The notes under the pieces are model-generated. The model was not told where the DNA came from. It saw only the letters and a program-made list of their open reading frames with translations, and did not search any database. The position numbers were made by a program, and so were the translations under genes. This document shows, piece by piece, positions 35,566 through 44,899 of a stretch of 64,000 nucleotides of DNA (position 1 is the first letter of the stretch; each line of letters opens with the position of its first letter). Source of the stretch: Nesterenkonia haasae (GTDB taxonomy: Bacteria; Actinomycetota; Actinomycetes; Actinomycetales; Micrococcaceae); contig NZ_VFIE01000020.1 in NCBI RefSeq assembly GCF_010119385.1, positions 122,939-186,938 on the forward strand, read 5' to 3'.

Positions 35566-37049
35566 TGAACATGCAGCACGCGGCCACTCCTGAACGAGCC
35601 CACCAGTTGGCTGCGGATGCTGCCACCCAGGGACTCCATCTCATTGGCGGAGAGTTGGTGCCCGGAACAACACCCGCCACCATCCGCGCTCCCTGGGATC
35701 TCTCGCTAAGCGTTGAGTACCAGGCTGTCGGGGCTGAAGCAGCTAGACGAGCCATTGCCGCTGCTTCGAACGCATTCGCAGCTGATACGGGGGATCGCGA
35801 GCTCCGTCAGCGCGTTCTCCTAGCTATGGCTGAACGTGCCGAGGCCATCGAGGAAGAGCTCGCAATGATCATCTCGTTCGAAAATGGCAAGTTGTTGCGC
35901 TCCGCCCGCATGGAGGCAACAGCGGTGAGCATGTCGTTTCGGTATTGGGCTCATTCCGCACCGCAAAACGAGGTGCTCAGCTCCGATGAATTGCACGTCA
36001 CCGAACTGCAGCGCAAACCCCTGGGAGTGGTAGTCGCCATCACCCCGTTCAATATGCCGGTGCTCATGATGGCCAACAAGATCGGTGCCGCACTCACCAC
36101 AGGGAACACCGTGGTGGCCAAGCCTTCACCTGCCACTCCCCTGGCGGCACTTCGATTGGCCCGTGCAATCGCCGATGTAGTCCCTGAGGGGTGGGTCAAT
36201 ATCATCGCTGGCACGGAGGATACCGGACCGGTGCTGTCGGAATCACCGGAGGTCGCTCTCGTCTCCTTCACCGGCAGTGTGCCGGTCGGCAGAACAATTA
36301 TGGCAAGCGCTGCTAGTTCTTTGACCCGCGTTCAGCTAGAGCTCGGCGGCAATGATCCGGCAATAATCGGTCCCGACGCGGACCTGGACACGGTAGTGCC
36401 CAAGATTTTCACTAGTGCTTTCGGTTCTAGCGGGCAGGCTTGCGTGGCTGCTAAACGTGTCTATGCACCCGAGGGTGTGGCCGGCGACGTCACCAACCGT
36501 CTGGTTGCACTGGCCCGAGAGACGAAGATTGGCCATCCCTTTGATCCAGAGGCCACAGCCCCAGTGCTGACCACCAGGGCACAGTACGAAAAAATCGAAC
36601 TGATGCTGGAGGAGGCGCACTCCGCTGCAGAGGTAGTTTTCGAGGGTAAACGCGACAGCGCCCGGGGTTATTATGTCCATCCGTCAATCGTCGTTTCGGC
36701 GCGGCCCGGCGCATCTGTAGTGGACGATGAACAGTTTGGTCCGATTCTTCCGGTGGTGCCCTACTCCTCGACCCAAGAAGTCATCGAAATGGCCAACAGC
36801 ACGCCATTTGGGCTCGGTGCCACGGTCTGGTCGCCGGATCAGACGTTCCTCGACACCGTGGTTCCACGGCTGCACGCCGGGACAGTCTGGGTCAATGGGC
36901 TCGGCAGGCCCAGTCCTGCGGTTCCGTTCGGCGGGGCTAAACAGAGTGGTATCGGGCGCGAAGGGGGCAGACCGGGCCTCGATGATATGTCGGAATTAGT
37001 GACTGTCACCCACTACACCACTTCCGAGACAGCGGCGTCGTCTGCATGA
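35565..37049 (+). CDS. NAD(P)-dependent aldehyde dehydrogenase
   Basis: 494 residues; the ATG shares its A with the preceding stop (TGATG), and a second in-frame ATG is at 35571. ITPFNMPVLMMANKIGAAL, FTGSVPVGR, the general base Glu in LELGGNDPA and the nucleophile Cys in SSGQACVAAKR define the superfamily. It resembles succinate-semialdehyde or benzaldehyde-type dehydrogenases. It should oxidise the aldehyde made by the GMC enzyme. The downstream marR gene overlaps its stop by ATGA. Confidence 0.9.
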   Translation: MNMQHAATPERAHQLAADAATQGLHLIGGELVPGTTPATIRAPWDLSLSVEYQAVGAEAARRAIAAASNAFAADTGDRELRQRVLLAMAERAEAIEEELAMIISFENGKLLRSARMEATAVSMSFRYWAHSAPQNEVLSSDELHVTELQRKPLGVVVAITPFNMPVLMMANKIGAALTTGNTVVAKPSPATPLAALRLARAIADVVPEGWVNIIAGTEDTGPVLSESPEVALVSFTGSVPVGRTIMASAASSLTRVQLELGGNDPAIIGPDADLDTVVPKIFTSAFGSSGQACVAAKRVYAPEGVAGDVTNRLVALARETKIGHPFDPEATAPVLTTRAQYEKIELMLEEAHSAAEVVFEGKRDSARGYYVHPSIVVSARPGASVVDDEQFGPILPVVPYSSTQEVIEMANSTPFGLGATVWSPDQTFLDTVVPRLHAGTVWVNGLGRPSPAVPFGGAKQSGIGREGGRPGLDDMSELVTVTHYTTSETAASSA

Positions 37050-37588
37050 CTATACTTCCGAACATGAGCGCTGAAAAGGACTTTCTCAGACCTCCGTTTC
37101 CCACCTTTGTCGACTTGCTGGCAGACAAAGTTGCTGAGGAAGGCATTGATGAGGATTCGGTGGTGCCTCGTGTTGGTTTGATGTTCCGCAAACTTCACCA
37201 GCTGATGGATGACGACGGAAATCAGCGAGTTCACCGTCCAGGTGGATGGTCCAGGTCGGACTTTCGCATCTGTATAGCTCTGTGGACGCTGGGACCTATC
37301 CCATCCCGCCGCATCACCGAGGTGACAAATATGGGCCGGGCGACAGTCTCCGCAGCACTTAATCGACTTAGCTCGGCTGACATGGTGACAAAAGAACCGT
37401 TCGCTGGAGATCTTCGATCTGTCATGGTTCGCCTGACTCCTAAGGGCGAAACCTCGATACGCGAGAGCTACGCAGGGCATCTCCAGGTGGAGCATGAATG
37501 GTTCGACGTGCTGACCGATATTGAAAAGCAAGTCCTGATGATGCTTTTAAGCAAGGTAATGCTTCATCGTGGACCCAAAAAATTATAA
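37046..37588 (+). CDS. MarR family transcriptional regulator
   Basis: 180 residues, with an alternative ATG at 37064. The central winged helix reads RITEVTNMGRATVSAALNRLSSADMVTKEPFAGDLRSVMVRLTPKGE, which is the MarR pattern, and dimerising helices flank it. The stop-start overlap with the aldehyde dehydrogenase gene suggests it controls its own operon. An AT-rich palindrome at 37600-37615, just after its stop and upstream of the kinase gene, is a candidate target. MarR proteins of catabolic clusters usually release DNA when they bind an aromatic acid or CoA ester. Confidence 0.85.
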   Translation: MTILPNMSAEKDFLRPPFPTFVDLLADKVAEEGIDEDSVVPRVGLMFRKLHQLMDDDGNQRVHRPGGWSRSDFRICIALWTLGPIPSRRITEVTNMGRATVSAALNRLSSADMVTKEPFAGDLRSVMVRLTPKGETSIRESYAGHLQVEHEWFDVLTDIEKQVLMMLLSKVMLHRGPKKL

Positions 37589-37599
37589 TATATCATGTT

Positions 37600-37615
37600 A
37601 TCTAATTCATTAGAT
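37600..37615. promoter_or_regulatory. AT-rich palindrome, candidate MarR-type operator
   Basis: ATCTAAT-TC-ATTAGAT, a perfect inverted repeat with 7-bp arms. It lies between the marR stop and the histidine kinase start. The size and symmetry suit MarR-family sites; binding is not shown. Confidence 0.45.
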
Positions 37616-37675
37616 GCAATCAGAGTAAAGCAAATCCCGTGAAGTCCTGATGTCAGGATAGTATATTGACTGTTA

Positions 37676-38950
37676 ATGTGCTCTAAATCACCGGGATGGG
37701 GAGAGGTTGAGGCAACCCTCCAACGAGAACGCCGTGCTGCTGCGGTCGCTCGCACCGCCGCGCGGGTTGCGGGTGAGCGGTCTCTCCCTGCGACGCTCCG
37801 AGCATTGGCCCACGAGATACTCCAAGTGGATGGCCTGGCCGCAGTCCAAGTGTTCACCAACGAGCACTCGGGGGACAAGCTCCACATGCTGGGTATCGCG
37901 GGCTTTCCAGGTTCCGCGCGCAGCGTCTTCTTCTCCCGACTGATGGAATGCAAACGGCGTGGAGCGGACCTCAGAATGCTGGAGGCTTTCCACACTGGTC
38001 GACCAGTAGTGATCCCTCATCGTTACGAGGCAGTCATGAATAACCCCGCATGGCAACCCTTGCACGAATACCACCGGTACCCCGTGTGGGACTCATTTGC
38101 GTCTATCCCGATCAAGGTTCGAGAGAGCACGATCGGGATTCTGAATGCATTCTTTGCGCCTGGAAAAGATGTTGATCAGGACAGTTTCGATTTCTTACTG
38201 TCCATGGCTGAACAAGCAGGCCTGGCCATAGACTATGCGTTTCTATTGGAACAGGAACGCAACGCCATCCAACGTGAGGAGCGCCAGCGGCTGGCAAGGG
38301 ACCTCCATGACTCGGTCGTGCAAAACGTTTTCTCCATGAGAATGCTCACTCAGACTTTGAAGGTTCTCAGCAACGGCGACCGACCCGAGCATCTAGAGCG
38401 GATCCAGGAGATCACCACGGACCTCGAAGGCATCAGCGAGTCGGTACTCAAAGACCTCCGAGGCCTCGTGACGCAGCTCAGGCCGACGGCCGTCAGCGGC
38501 GCGGGTCTCCGGGACTCGTTAAATAAACTCACATCCAGCATCCACCGACAGACTGGGGTGAGCTTCGACATAACCCTCGGCTACATCACAGATGAGATCG
38601 AAGGGGAGTTCGCTGAGGACATTTATCACGTAATCGCTGAGGCCGTTCACAACGCAGTCAAGCACTCGTCGGCAGAGCGGGTAACTATCAGCCTCGACGT
38701 CGATCCCCGGCGAACCATTCAGTTATATGTCCGGGACGATGGCGGCGGCCTCAAGCGGTCCCCGAGCGCTGAGTCGATTCAACCAGAGGAGGGGAATGGA
38801 TTGACGTTCATGCGACAACGTGTGGAGCGCTGGCAAGGCGTGTTGTTTGTGGATTTTGACTTTGGGGGCATAGGAACTCTGGTTCGCGTTGAACTCCCCT
38901 ACCAAAAGGCGTCGCCAGAGCTTGGGCGAACAGACTCCCGGGAGGCATGA
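37676..38950 (+). CDS. Sensor histidine kinase (GAF, HisKA_3, HATPase)
   Basis: 424 residues, no membrane segment. A GAF-like sensor spans about residues 35-195. The NarL-type dimerisation/phosphorylation helix has His211 in RQRLARDLHDSVVQ. The ATPase domain shows the N box (AEAVHNAVKHS, Asn326), DDGGG (354-358) and GNGL (373-376). A soluble GAF kinase should sense a cytoplasmic small molecule or redox state. It is coupled by ATGA to its response regulator, and the pair sits directly upstream of the metF-purU-folD-ligM3 island, which it may control. The exact start is uncertain because no ribosome site is evident. Confidence 0.88.
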   Translation: MCSKSPGWGEVEATLQRERRAAAVARTAARVAGERSLPATLRALAHEILQVDGLAAVQVFTNEHSGDKLHMLGIAGFPGSARSVFFSRLMECKRRGADLRMLEAFHTGRPVVIPHRYEAVMNNPAWQPLHEYHRYPVWDSFASIPIKVRESTIGILNAFFAPGKDVDQDSFDFLLSMAEQAGLAIDYAFLLEQERNAIQREERQRLARDLHDSVVQNVFSMRMLTQTLKVLSNGDRPEHLERIQEITTDLEGISESVLKDLRGLVTQLRPTAVSGAGLRDSLNKLTSSIHRQTGVSFDITLGYITDEIEGEFAEDIYHVIAEAVHNAVKHSSAERVTISLDVDPRRTIQLYVRDDGGGLKRSPSAESIQPEEGNGLTFMRQRVERWQGVLFVDFDFGGIGTLVRVELPYQKASPELGRTDSREA

Positions 38951-39660
38951 TGAGTGACACGGACCAGGAAGGACCAGCGCCGAGGGGACTCTCCGTCGAA
39001 AGAGCGGAGGAGAGCCTTCGGGTTCTGATCGTCGACGACCATGCGGTTGCGCGGCGCGGAATCGCCGCGTACTTGGATGTGCTGGATGACATCGTAGCGA
39101 TCGGTGAGGCTTCTGACGGCAGGGAAGCTCTGCTTCTCCTGGCCGAACTAGAAACGTATGGCAACCTTCCTGACATTGTCCTGCTGGACTTGGTCATGCC
39201 TCGACTAGACGGCATGAGCACGATGAAAGAGATCCGGCGTAAGCATCCGGCGCTAAAAGTTGTCGTGTTGACTAGTTTCGACGAGGTAGAGCGGCTCAAC
39301 ACCATGTTGGAGCTGGGCGCGGTGGGCTATCTTCTGAAGGATGCAGGGCCGTTGGAGGTCGCCTCAGCTATACGGGCCGCGGCGCGCGACGAGGTGTTCA
39401 TCGACTCGGCCATGACCAAGAAACTCACACAGGCGATGGCTGTGCCATCGGGGGTGTCTGCGCTAACCGAGAGAGAACGTACCGTGCTCATACTGGTGGG
39501 GCAGGGGCGCTCCAATCGCGAGATTGCCCAGGAACTCAACATTTCCGAGCGAACGGCTCGCACCCATGTGTCCAACATGCTGGCCAAACTGAATGTGAGG
39601 TCCCGCACGCAGGCCGCTTTGATCGCAGTGAAGGCTGGCATGGTTCCACCCTTGACATAA
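38947..39660 (+). CDS. LuxR/NarL family response regulator
   Basis: 237 residues (or one less if the ATG at 38950 is used). The receiver domain has the acidic pair Asp30/31 (LIVDDH) and the phospho-acceptor Asp81 in VLLDLVMPRLDGM. The C-terminal LuxR-type helix-turn-helix reads LTERERTVLILVGQGRSNREIAQELNISERTARTHVSNMLAKL, written here in two parts of about residues 172-214. It is the partner of the GAF kinase. The next gene, metF, is 163 bp downstream in the same direction with a CRP-like element in the gap, making the C1 island the natural target. Confidence 0.9.
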   Translation: MMSDTDQEGPAPRGLSVERAEESLRVLIVDDHAVARRGIAAYLDVLDDIVAIGEASDGREALLLLAELETYGNLPDIVLLDLVMPRLDGMSTMKEIRRKHPALKVVVLTSFDEVERLNTMLELGAVGYLLKDAGPLEVASAIRAAARDEVFIDSAMTKKLTQAMAVPSGVSALTERERTVLILVGQGRSNREIAQELNISERTARTHVSNMLAKLNVRSRTQAALIAVKAGMVPPLT

Positions 39661-39747
39661 CCGCTGCCGATCCGGCGACCCCGCCCGGTGAGAAGGTCAA
39701 GAACCGAGACAAATGCCTCGGACGCAGTTGCGTCACCTGCTCTATTG

Positions 39748-39763
39748 AGTGGCGCAGGTCACC
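39748..39763. promoter_or_regulatory. Weak CRP/GlxR-like site before metF
   Basis: AGTGG-CGCAGG-TCACC, 7 of 10 matches, 60 bp upstream of the metF start. Confidence 0.3.
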
Positions 39764-39823
39764 TCGTAGGATGTTTCGCAGAGCAAAATTATGCCTGCCC
39801 ATTACCTACCCTGAGGAAGTCTC

Positions 39824-40684
39824 ATGGCCAGTACAATCGCCCGCGGAGATGAGGAGAAGAGAGTTCTCGCTTCTCTCGTGGCAAACATCAGCTATGAAGT
39901 GATGCCGTTCAAGTCCGTCAAGGAAAAAATTGTGGCGGAGGTTCCGGTTGAGGTGCCGCTGACAGTCACGGCGACGGGGGGCAAGGGACTTGAGCCCACG
40001 CTCGAAACCAGTATTTTTCTGCGCGAGAAGGGCTATACGGTTGCCCCGCATGTGCCCGCGCGGCTGGTGACTGGCCCTGAGGAGCTGGACACCCTGACCT
40101 CCCGTCTCGAGGCTGCGGGGATCGACAGAATCTTCGTCGTCGGAGGTGACGCTGAAGAGCCGGCTGGCGAGTTCACTGACGCCCTGGGCTTGCTGCGGAG
40201 CCTGCGCGAACGGGGCCACCATTTCACCGACGTTGGCGTCGGTGGTTATCCCGAGGGACACGCGAAGTTTCCGCTGAGCGACATTGATCGGGCATTGGAT
40301 GACAAGGCCGACTTTGCGGATCGGGTGATTACTCAGATCTGCTTCAACCCGGACACAGTCACCTCTTGGGCCTCGGAGATCAGTAATCGCGGTGTGCACC
40401 TTCCGGTCTACGCAGGGATGCCTGGCCCGGTAAGTCGTCAGAAACTGATGCGAATATCCGCTGGTCTGGGATTGGGCCAGTCAGCTAACTTCCTAACGAA
40501 GCAGCAGAACATGTTCTGGAAGTTTTTCAGCCCCTCAGGCTATAAGCCAACCAAGTTGATCCGTGGGCTCGTCCAGAATCTTGCTCAGTCAGAGTCGACC
40601 GTCACCGGATTCCATATTTTCACCTTCAACGACTTGGCGAGAACCGAAGCGTGGCGACGCGACCTTCTCTCCCAGACTCAATAA
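39824..40684 (+). CDS. metF: Methylenetetrahydrofolate reductase
   Basis: 286 residues of the MTHFR FAD barrel. Glu25 in ISYEVMPFKSV matches the catalytic Glu of the EFFPP motif, and RIFVVGGDAEEP, DVGVGGYPEGH and ITQICFNPDTVTSWASE are family motifs. Biosynthetic MetF reduces 5,10-methylene-THF to 5-methyl-THF. Next to a LigM-type demethylase the useful direction is the reverse, oxidising the 5-methyl-THF produced by demethylation, as described for the metF linked to ligM in Sphingobium. The protein is divergent from housekeeping MetF. It leads an operon-like array with purU 22 bp downstream. Confidence 0.9.
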   Translation: MASTIARGDEEKRVLASLVANISYEVMPFKSVKEKIVAEVPVEVPLTVTATGGKGLEPTLETSIFLREKGYTVAPHVPARLVTGPEELDTLTSRLEAAGIDRIFVVGGDAEEPAGEFTDALGLLRSLRERGHHFTDVGVGGYPEGHAKFPLSDIDRALDDKADFADRVITQICFNPDTVTSWASEISNRGVHLPVYAGMPGPVSRQKLMRISAGLGLGQSANFLTKQQNMFWKFFSPSGYKPTKLIRGLVQNLAQSESTVTGFHIFTFNDLARTEAWRRDLLSQTQ

Positions 40685-40706
40685 ACCGGATCTCACAGGA
40701 GTACTA

Positions 40707-41633
40707 GTGAAAACACCTACTGCCTCGAATCCCGAGAGCACGGCCCCACTGTCTTTGGGGGCTGCAAAGGTTGACCCTGCGTTGGACGACAGTGCTCGTC
40801 TCATTGTGCAGGGCACTGACAGATCAGGGATCGTCTCGCGAATCACGAGCACACTCGCTGAGGCCGGGGCGAACATCTCCTCTCTGGACCAACACACTTC
40901 AGACCCGGAAGGTGGGCGATTCTTCCAACGGACGGTCTTCACCATTCCCCAACTCACCACCCGCATAGATGAGCTCCGAGCACAGCTATCAGTGGCTTTG
41001 GAGGATTTTGGTATGGAGTGGCAGCTCATTGAGGCCAAGAGGCGCAAGCGCGTGGCCGTCTTCGCCTCGAAGTCTGATCATTGCTTGCTTGACCTCCTGT
41101 GGAGACAACGCCGTGGTGAGCTCCCCGTCAACATCACGATGGTGATTTCGAACCACCCCGATCTCAGCGACGACGTCCGAGCCTTCGGCATCCCTTATTT
41201 CTACGTTCCTGTAGACAAGGAGAGACGTGAGGAGGCAGAGAGCCGCCACCTTGAATTACTGCTCAACAACGTGGATCTAGTGGTGCTGGCTCGCTACATG
41301 CAGATACTCAGCGAGATCTTCATCGACAGCGTTGGAGTACCCGTCATTAACATCCACCATTCCTTTCTCCCCGCATTCATCGGCGCTGGACCATACCGAA
41401 AGGCCAAAGAACGAGGGGTGAAGCTGATTGGGGCTACTGCACACTACGTGACCAAAGACCTCGACGAAGGCCCGATCATTTCCCAGGACGTTGTTTCTGT
41501 CACGCATAAGGACAGCACCGAAGAACTGCAGCGACGCGGAGCCGACGTTGAGCGCAGGGTGCTCTCTAACGCGGTCAAGGCCCACTGCGAAGATCGGGTG
41601 CTCCGCGATGGCAACATCACCATCGTCTTCTAG
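40707..41633 (+). CDS. purU: Formyltetrahydrofolate deformylase
   Basis: 308 residues from the GTG at 40707 with AGGAG 5 bp upstream; a frame extending back inside metF has no support. Residues about 29-115 are an ACT domain (LIVQGTDRSGIVSRITSTLAEAG). The formyltransferase-like catalytic domain follows, with Asn215, His217 (VINIHHSFLPAF) and Asp253 (DLDEGPII). PurU hydrolyses 10-formyl-THF to THF and formate. In this setting it would discharge the methyl-derived C1 unit and regenerate free THF for the O-demethylases. Confidence 0.92.
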   Translation: MKTPTASNPESTAPLSLGAAKVDPALDDSARLIVQGTDRSGIVSRITSTLAEAGANISSLDQHTSDPEGGRFFQRTVFTIPQLTTRIDELRAQLSVALEDFGMEWQLIEAKRRKRVAVFASKSDHCLLDLLWRQRRGELPVNITMVISNHPDLSDDVRAFGIPYFYVPVDKERREEAESRHLELLLNNVDLVVLARYMQILSEIFIDSVGVPVINIHHSFLPAFIGAGPYRKAKERGVKLIGATAHYVTKDLDEGPIISQDVVSVTHKDSTEELQRRGADVERRVLSNAVKAHCEDRVLRDGNITIVF

Positions 41634-41707
41634 TCCGACCAGAACTTCGGCATCACCTACCCCATCCAGCGCCTGAAACGTCCCCCGAAGCGAAGGAACA
41701 CCGTCTC

Positions 41708-42553
41708 ATGACTGCTCGTACTTTAGATGGCAGAGCGACTGCAAAGACCATCATGGAGAGTTTGCACCAGGAGATAGGCCACATACGGACTTCGACGGGA
41801 AAAACCCCAACCCTGGCCACGGTCATCGTCGGCGACGACCCGGCCTCGCACACCTACGTGCGAATGAAGGTCAACCGCAGCCACCAGGTGGGCATCGAAC
41901 CTCGACTTATTCAGCTTCCCAAAGACTCCACCACTGAACGAGTCGTCGAAGAGGTCAGTGCGCTTTCAGAAGATCCAGAGGTAGACGGGATCCTCGTCCA
42001 ACATCCCGCACCGCCCCAAGTCGACGAGGAAAAGGCCTTCGAAGCTATAGACCCACGCAAGGACGTGGATGGCGTGACGAGCAGTTCGCTAGCGTCCATG
42101 GCTTTTGGCGGTGAGGGCTTTCGGTCAGCAACTCCAGGAGGAATTATGCGGTTGCTGGAGAGCTACGACATCTCGGTCGCCGGAAAGGACGTCGTCGTGA
42201 TCGGGCGGAGTCGAATACTGGGTATTCCTATGGGGCTCTTGATGCTGGCGGAAAATGCCACCGTCACGTACTGCCACTCCAAGACCTCTGATCTTGCTCA
42301 GAAAGTGGCGGCGGCTGACGTCGTCGTCGCTGCCGCCGGGCGGCCCGAACTTGTCAGAGGCGACTGGATCGCACCTGGTGCCGTTGTGGTAGATGCGGGG
42401 TACGCAGACAATACAGGTGATGTCGAATACGCTCCCGCAGCCGAGCGCGCCAGTTGGATTACCCCGGTCCCAGGCGGTGTAGGCCCCATGACTATCGCCT
42501 GCCTACTCGAACAGACTCTCCTGGCACACAAACGACGCAATCATCTCCCGTAA
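41708..42553 (+). CDS. folD: Bifunctional methylenetetrahydrofolate dehydrogenase/cyclohydrolase
   Basis: 281 residues. Tyr50 and Lys54 (YVRMK), Gln98 in GILVQHP and Asp121 in KDVDGV are the catalytic set. GRSRILGIPMG is the NADP-binding turn, and PVPGGVGPMTIACLLEQT is the C-terminal signature. Some usually constant positions differ: QHPAP instead of QLPLP, and SATPGG where CTPxG is common. This points to a specialised paralogue rather than the housekeeping copy. It oxidises 5,10-methylene-THF to 10-formyl-THF, the step between MetF and PurU. Confidence 0.92.
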   Translation: MTARTLDGRATAKTIMESLHQEIGHIRTSTGKTPTLATVIVGDDPASHTYVRMKVNRSHQVGIEPRLIQLPKDSTTERVVEEVSALSEDPEVDGILVQHPAPPQVDEEKAFEAIDPRKDVDGVTSSSLASMAFGGEGFRSATPGGIMRLLESYDISVAGKDVVVIGRSRILGIPMGLLMLAENATVTYCHSKTSDLAQKVAAADVVVAAAGRPELVRGDWIAPGAVVVDAGYADNTGDVEYAPAAERASWITPVPGGVGPMTIACLLEQTLLAHKRRNHLP

Positions 42554-44032
<1,479 letters not shown>

Positions 44033-44054
44033 ACGCTCCTCGCCTGTGCGGAAG

Positions 44055-44117
44055 GCAGGGGTCGGCGCGCTTCCAGATGCGGCGATTGACGCGTCTGGAA
44101 AGTACGCCGACCCTTGC
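44055..44117 (+). terminator. Long hairpin between ligM3 and folE
   Basis: The 5' arm GGTCGGCGCGCTTCCAGA (44060-44077) pairs with 44094-44112 with few mismatches around a 16-base loop, and the stem extends outward to about 44055/44117. A smaller GGTC/GACC hairpin follows near 44124. No U-run is seen. It may be a terminator of the actinobacterial type, a processing site or a structured folE leader. Confidence 0.5.
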
Positions 44118-44219
44118 GTTTCCGGGTCTCTCGGGACCTGTGTGCTGAGAGCGTTGAAGTTGATGCGCATGAGATCACCGCAGAATCTGTCCTACGCCGA
44201 AGTGTGAGGAGAATCCTTT

Positions 44220-44831
44220 GTGAATGACTTGATGGCTCTGGAATCGGATCGGAACCAACAGGGGGCCGGTATAGATCTGTTGCGGATTGAAGCCGCGGTG
44301 GGTGAGATCTTGCGTGCGATCGGCGAGGACCCCGACCGTGACGGGCTGCGCGGAACTCCGGGCCGGGTAGCGCGGATGTACGAGGAGGTTTTCAAGGGAC
44401 TGGGCCAGACTCCGAACGAATTGCTGGAGACCACGTTCGATATCGGACACGAGGAGCTTGTTTTAGTCCGCGATGTGTCCTTCTACTCGATGTGCGAACA
44501 CCACCTGGTACCATTCCTGGGCTTGGCTCATATCGGCTATATCCCCTCGCCTGAGGGCAGAGTCACCGGGCTCAGCAAGCTGGCCCGGCTTGTTGATCTC
44601 TTTGCCAGGCGACCGCAGATTCAGGAGCAGCTGACCACCCAGATCGCCGACGCCCTGATGACGCACCTGCAACCCCAGGGTGCCATTGTTGTGATCGAGG
44701 CAGAGCACATGTGCATGTCCATGCGCGGTGTCGCCAAGCAGGGAGCCAAAACAATCACTTCAGCTGTTCGAGGGCAACTCCGTGACGCAGCGACCCGTGC
44801 AGAAGCGATGAGCCTGATCCTGCACCACTAG
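44220..44831 (+). CDS. folE: GTP cyclohydrolase I
   Basis: 203 residues from GTG with GAGGAG 8 bp upstream. Zinc ligands Cys92 and His95 in [11 protein letters not shown] and Cys165 in HMCMSMRGV are present, together with [14 protein letters not shown]. FolE makes dihydroneopterin triphosphate from GTP, the first step of folate synthesis. Having it beside O-demethylase and C1-oxidation genes suggests that this cluster raises its own folate pool. It is probably a second copy besides a housekeeping folE, which cannot be checked here. Confidence 0.93.
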   Translation: MNDLMALESDRNQQGAGIDLLRIEAAVGEILRAIGEDPDRDGLRGTPGRVARMYEEVFKGLGQTPNELLETTFDIGHEELVLVRDVSFYSMCEHHLVPFLGLAHIGYIPSPEGRVTGLSKLARLVDLFARRPQIQEQLTTQIADALMTHLQPQGAIVVIEAEHMCMSMRGVAKQGAKTITSAVRGQLRDAATRAEAMSLILHH

Positions 44832-44899
44832 GCGTAGCAAGGTATGCACGAATAAGCCTGCGGTCGCCGAACGTATCAGGAGCGCGAGTCATCCGAATC

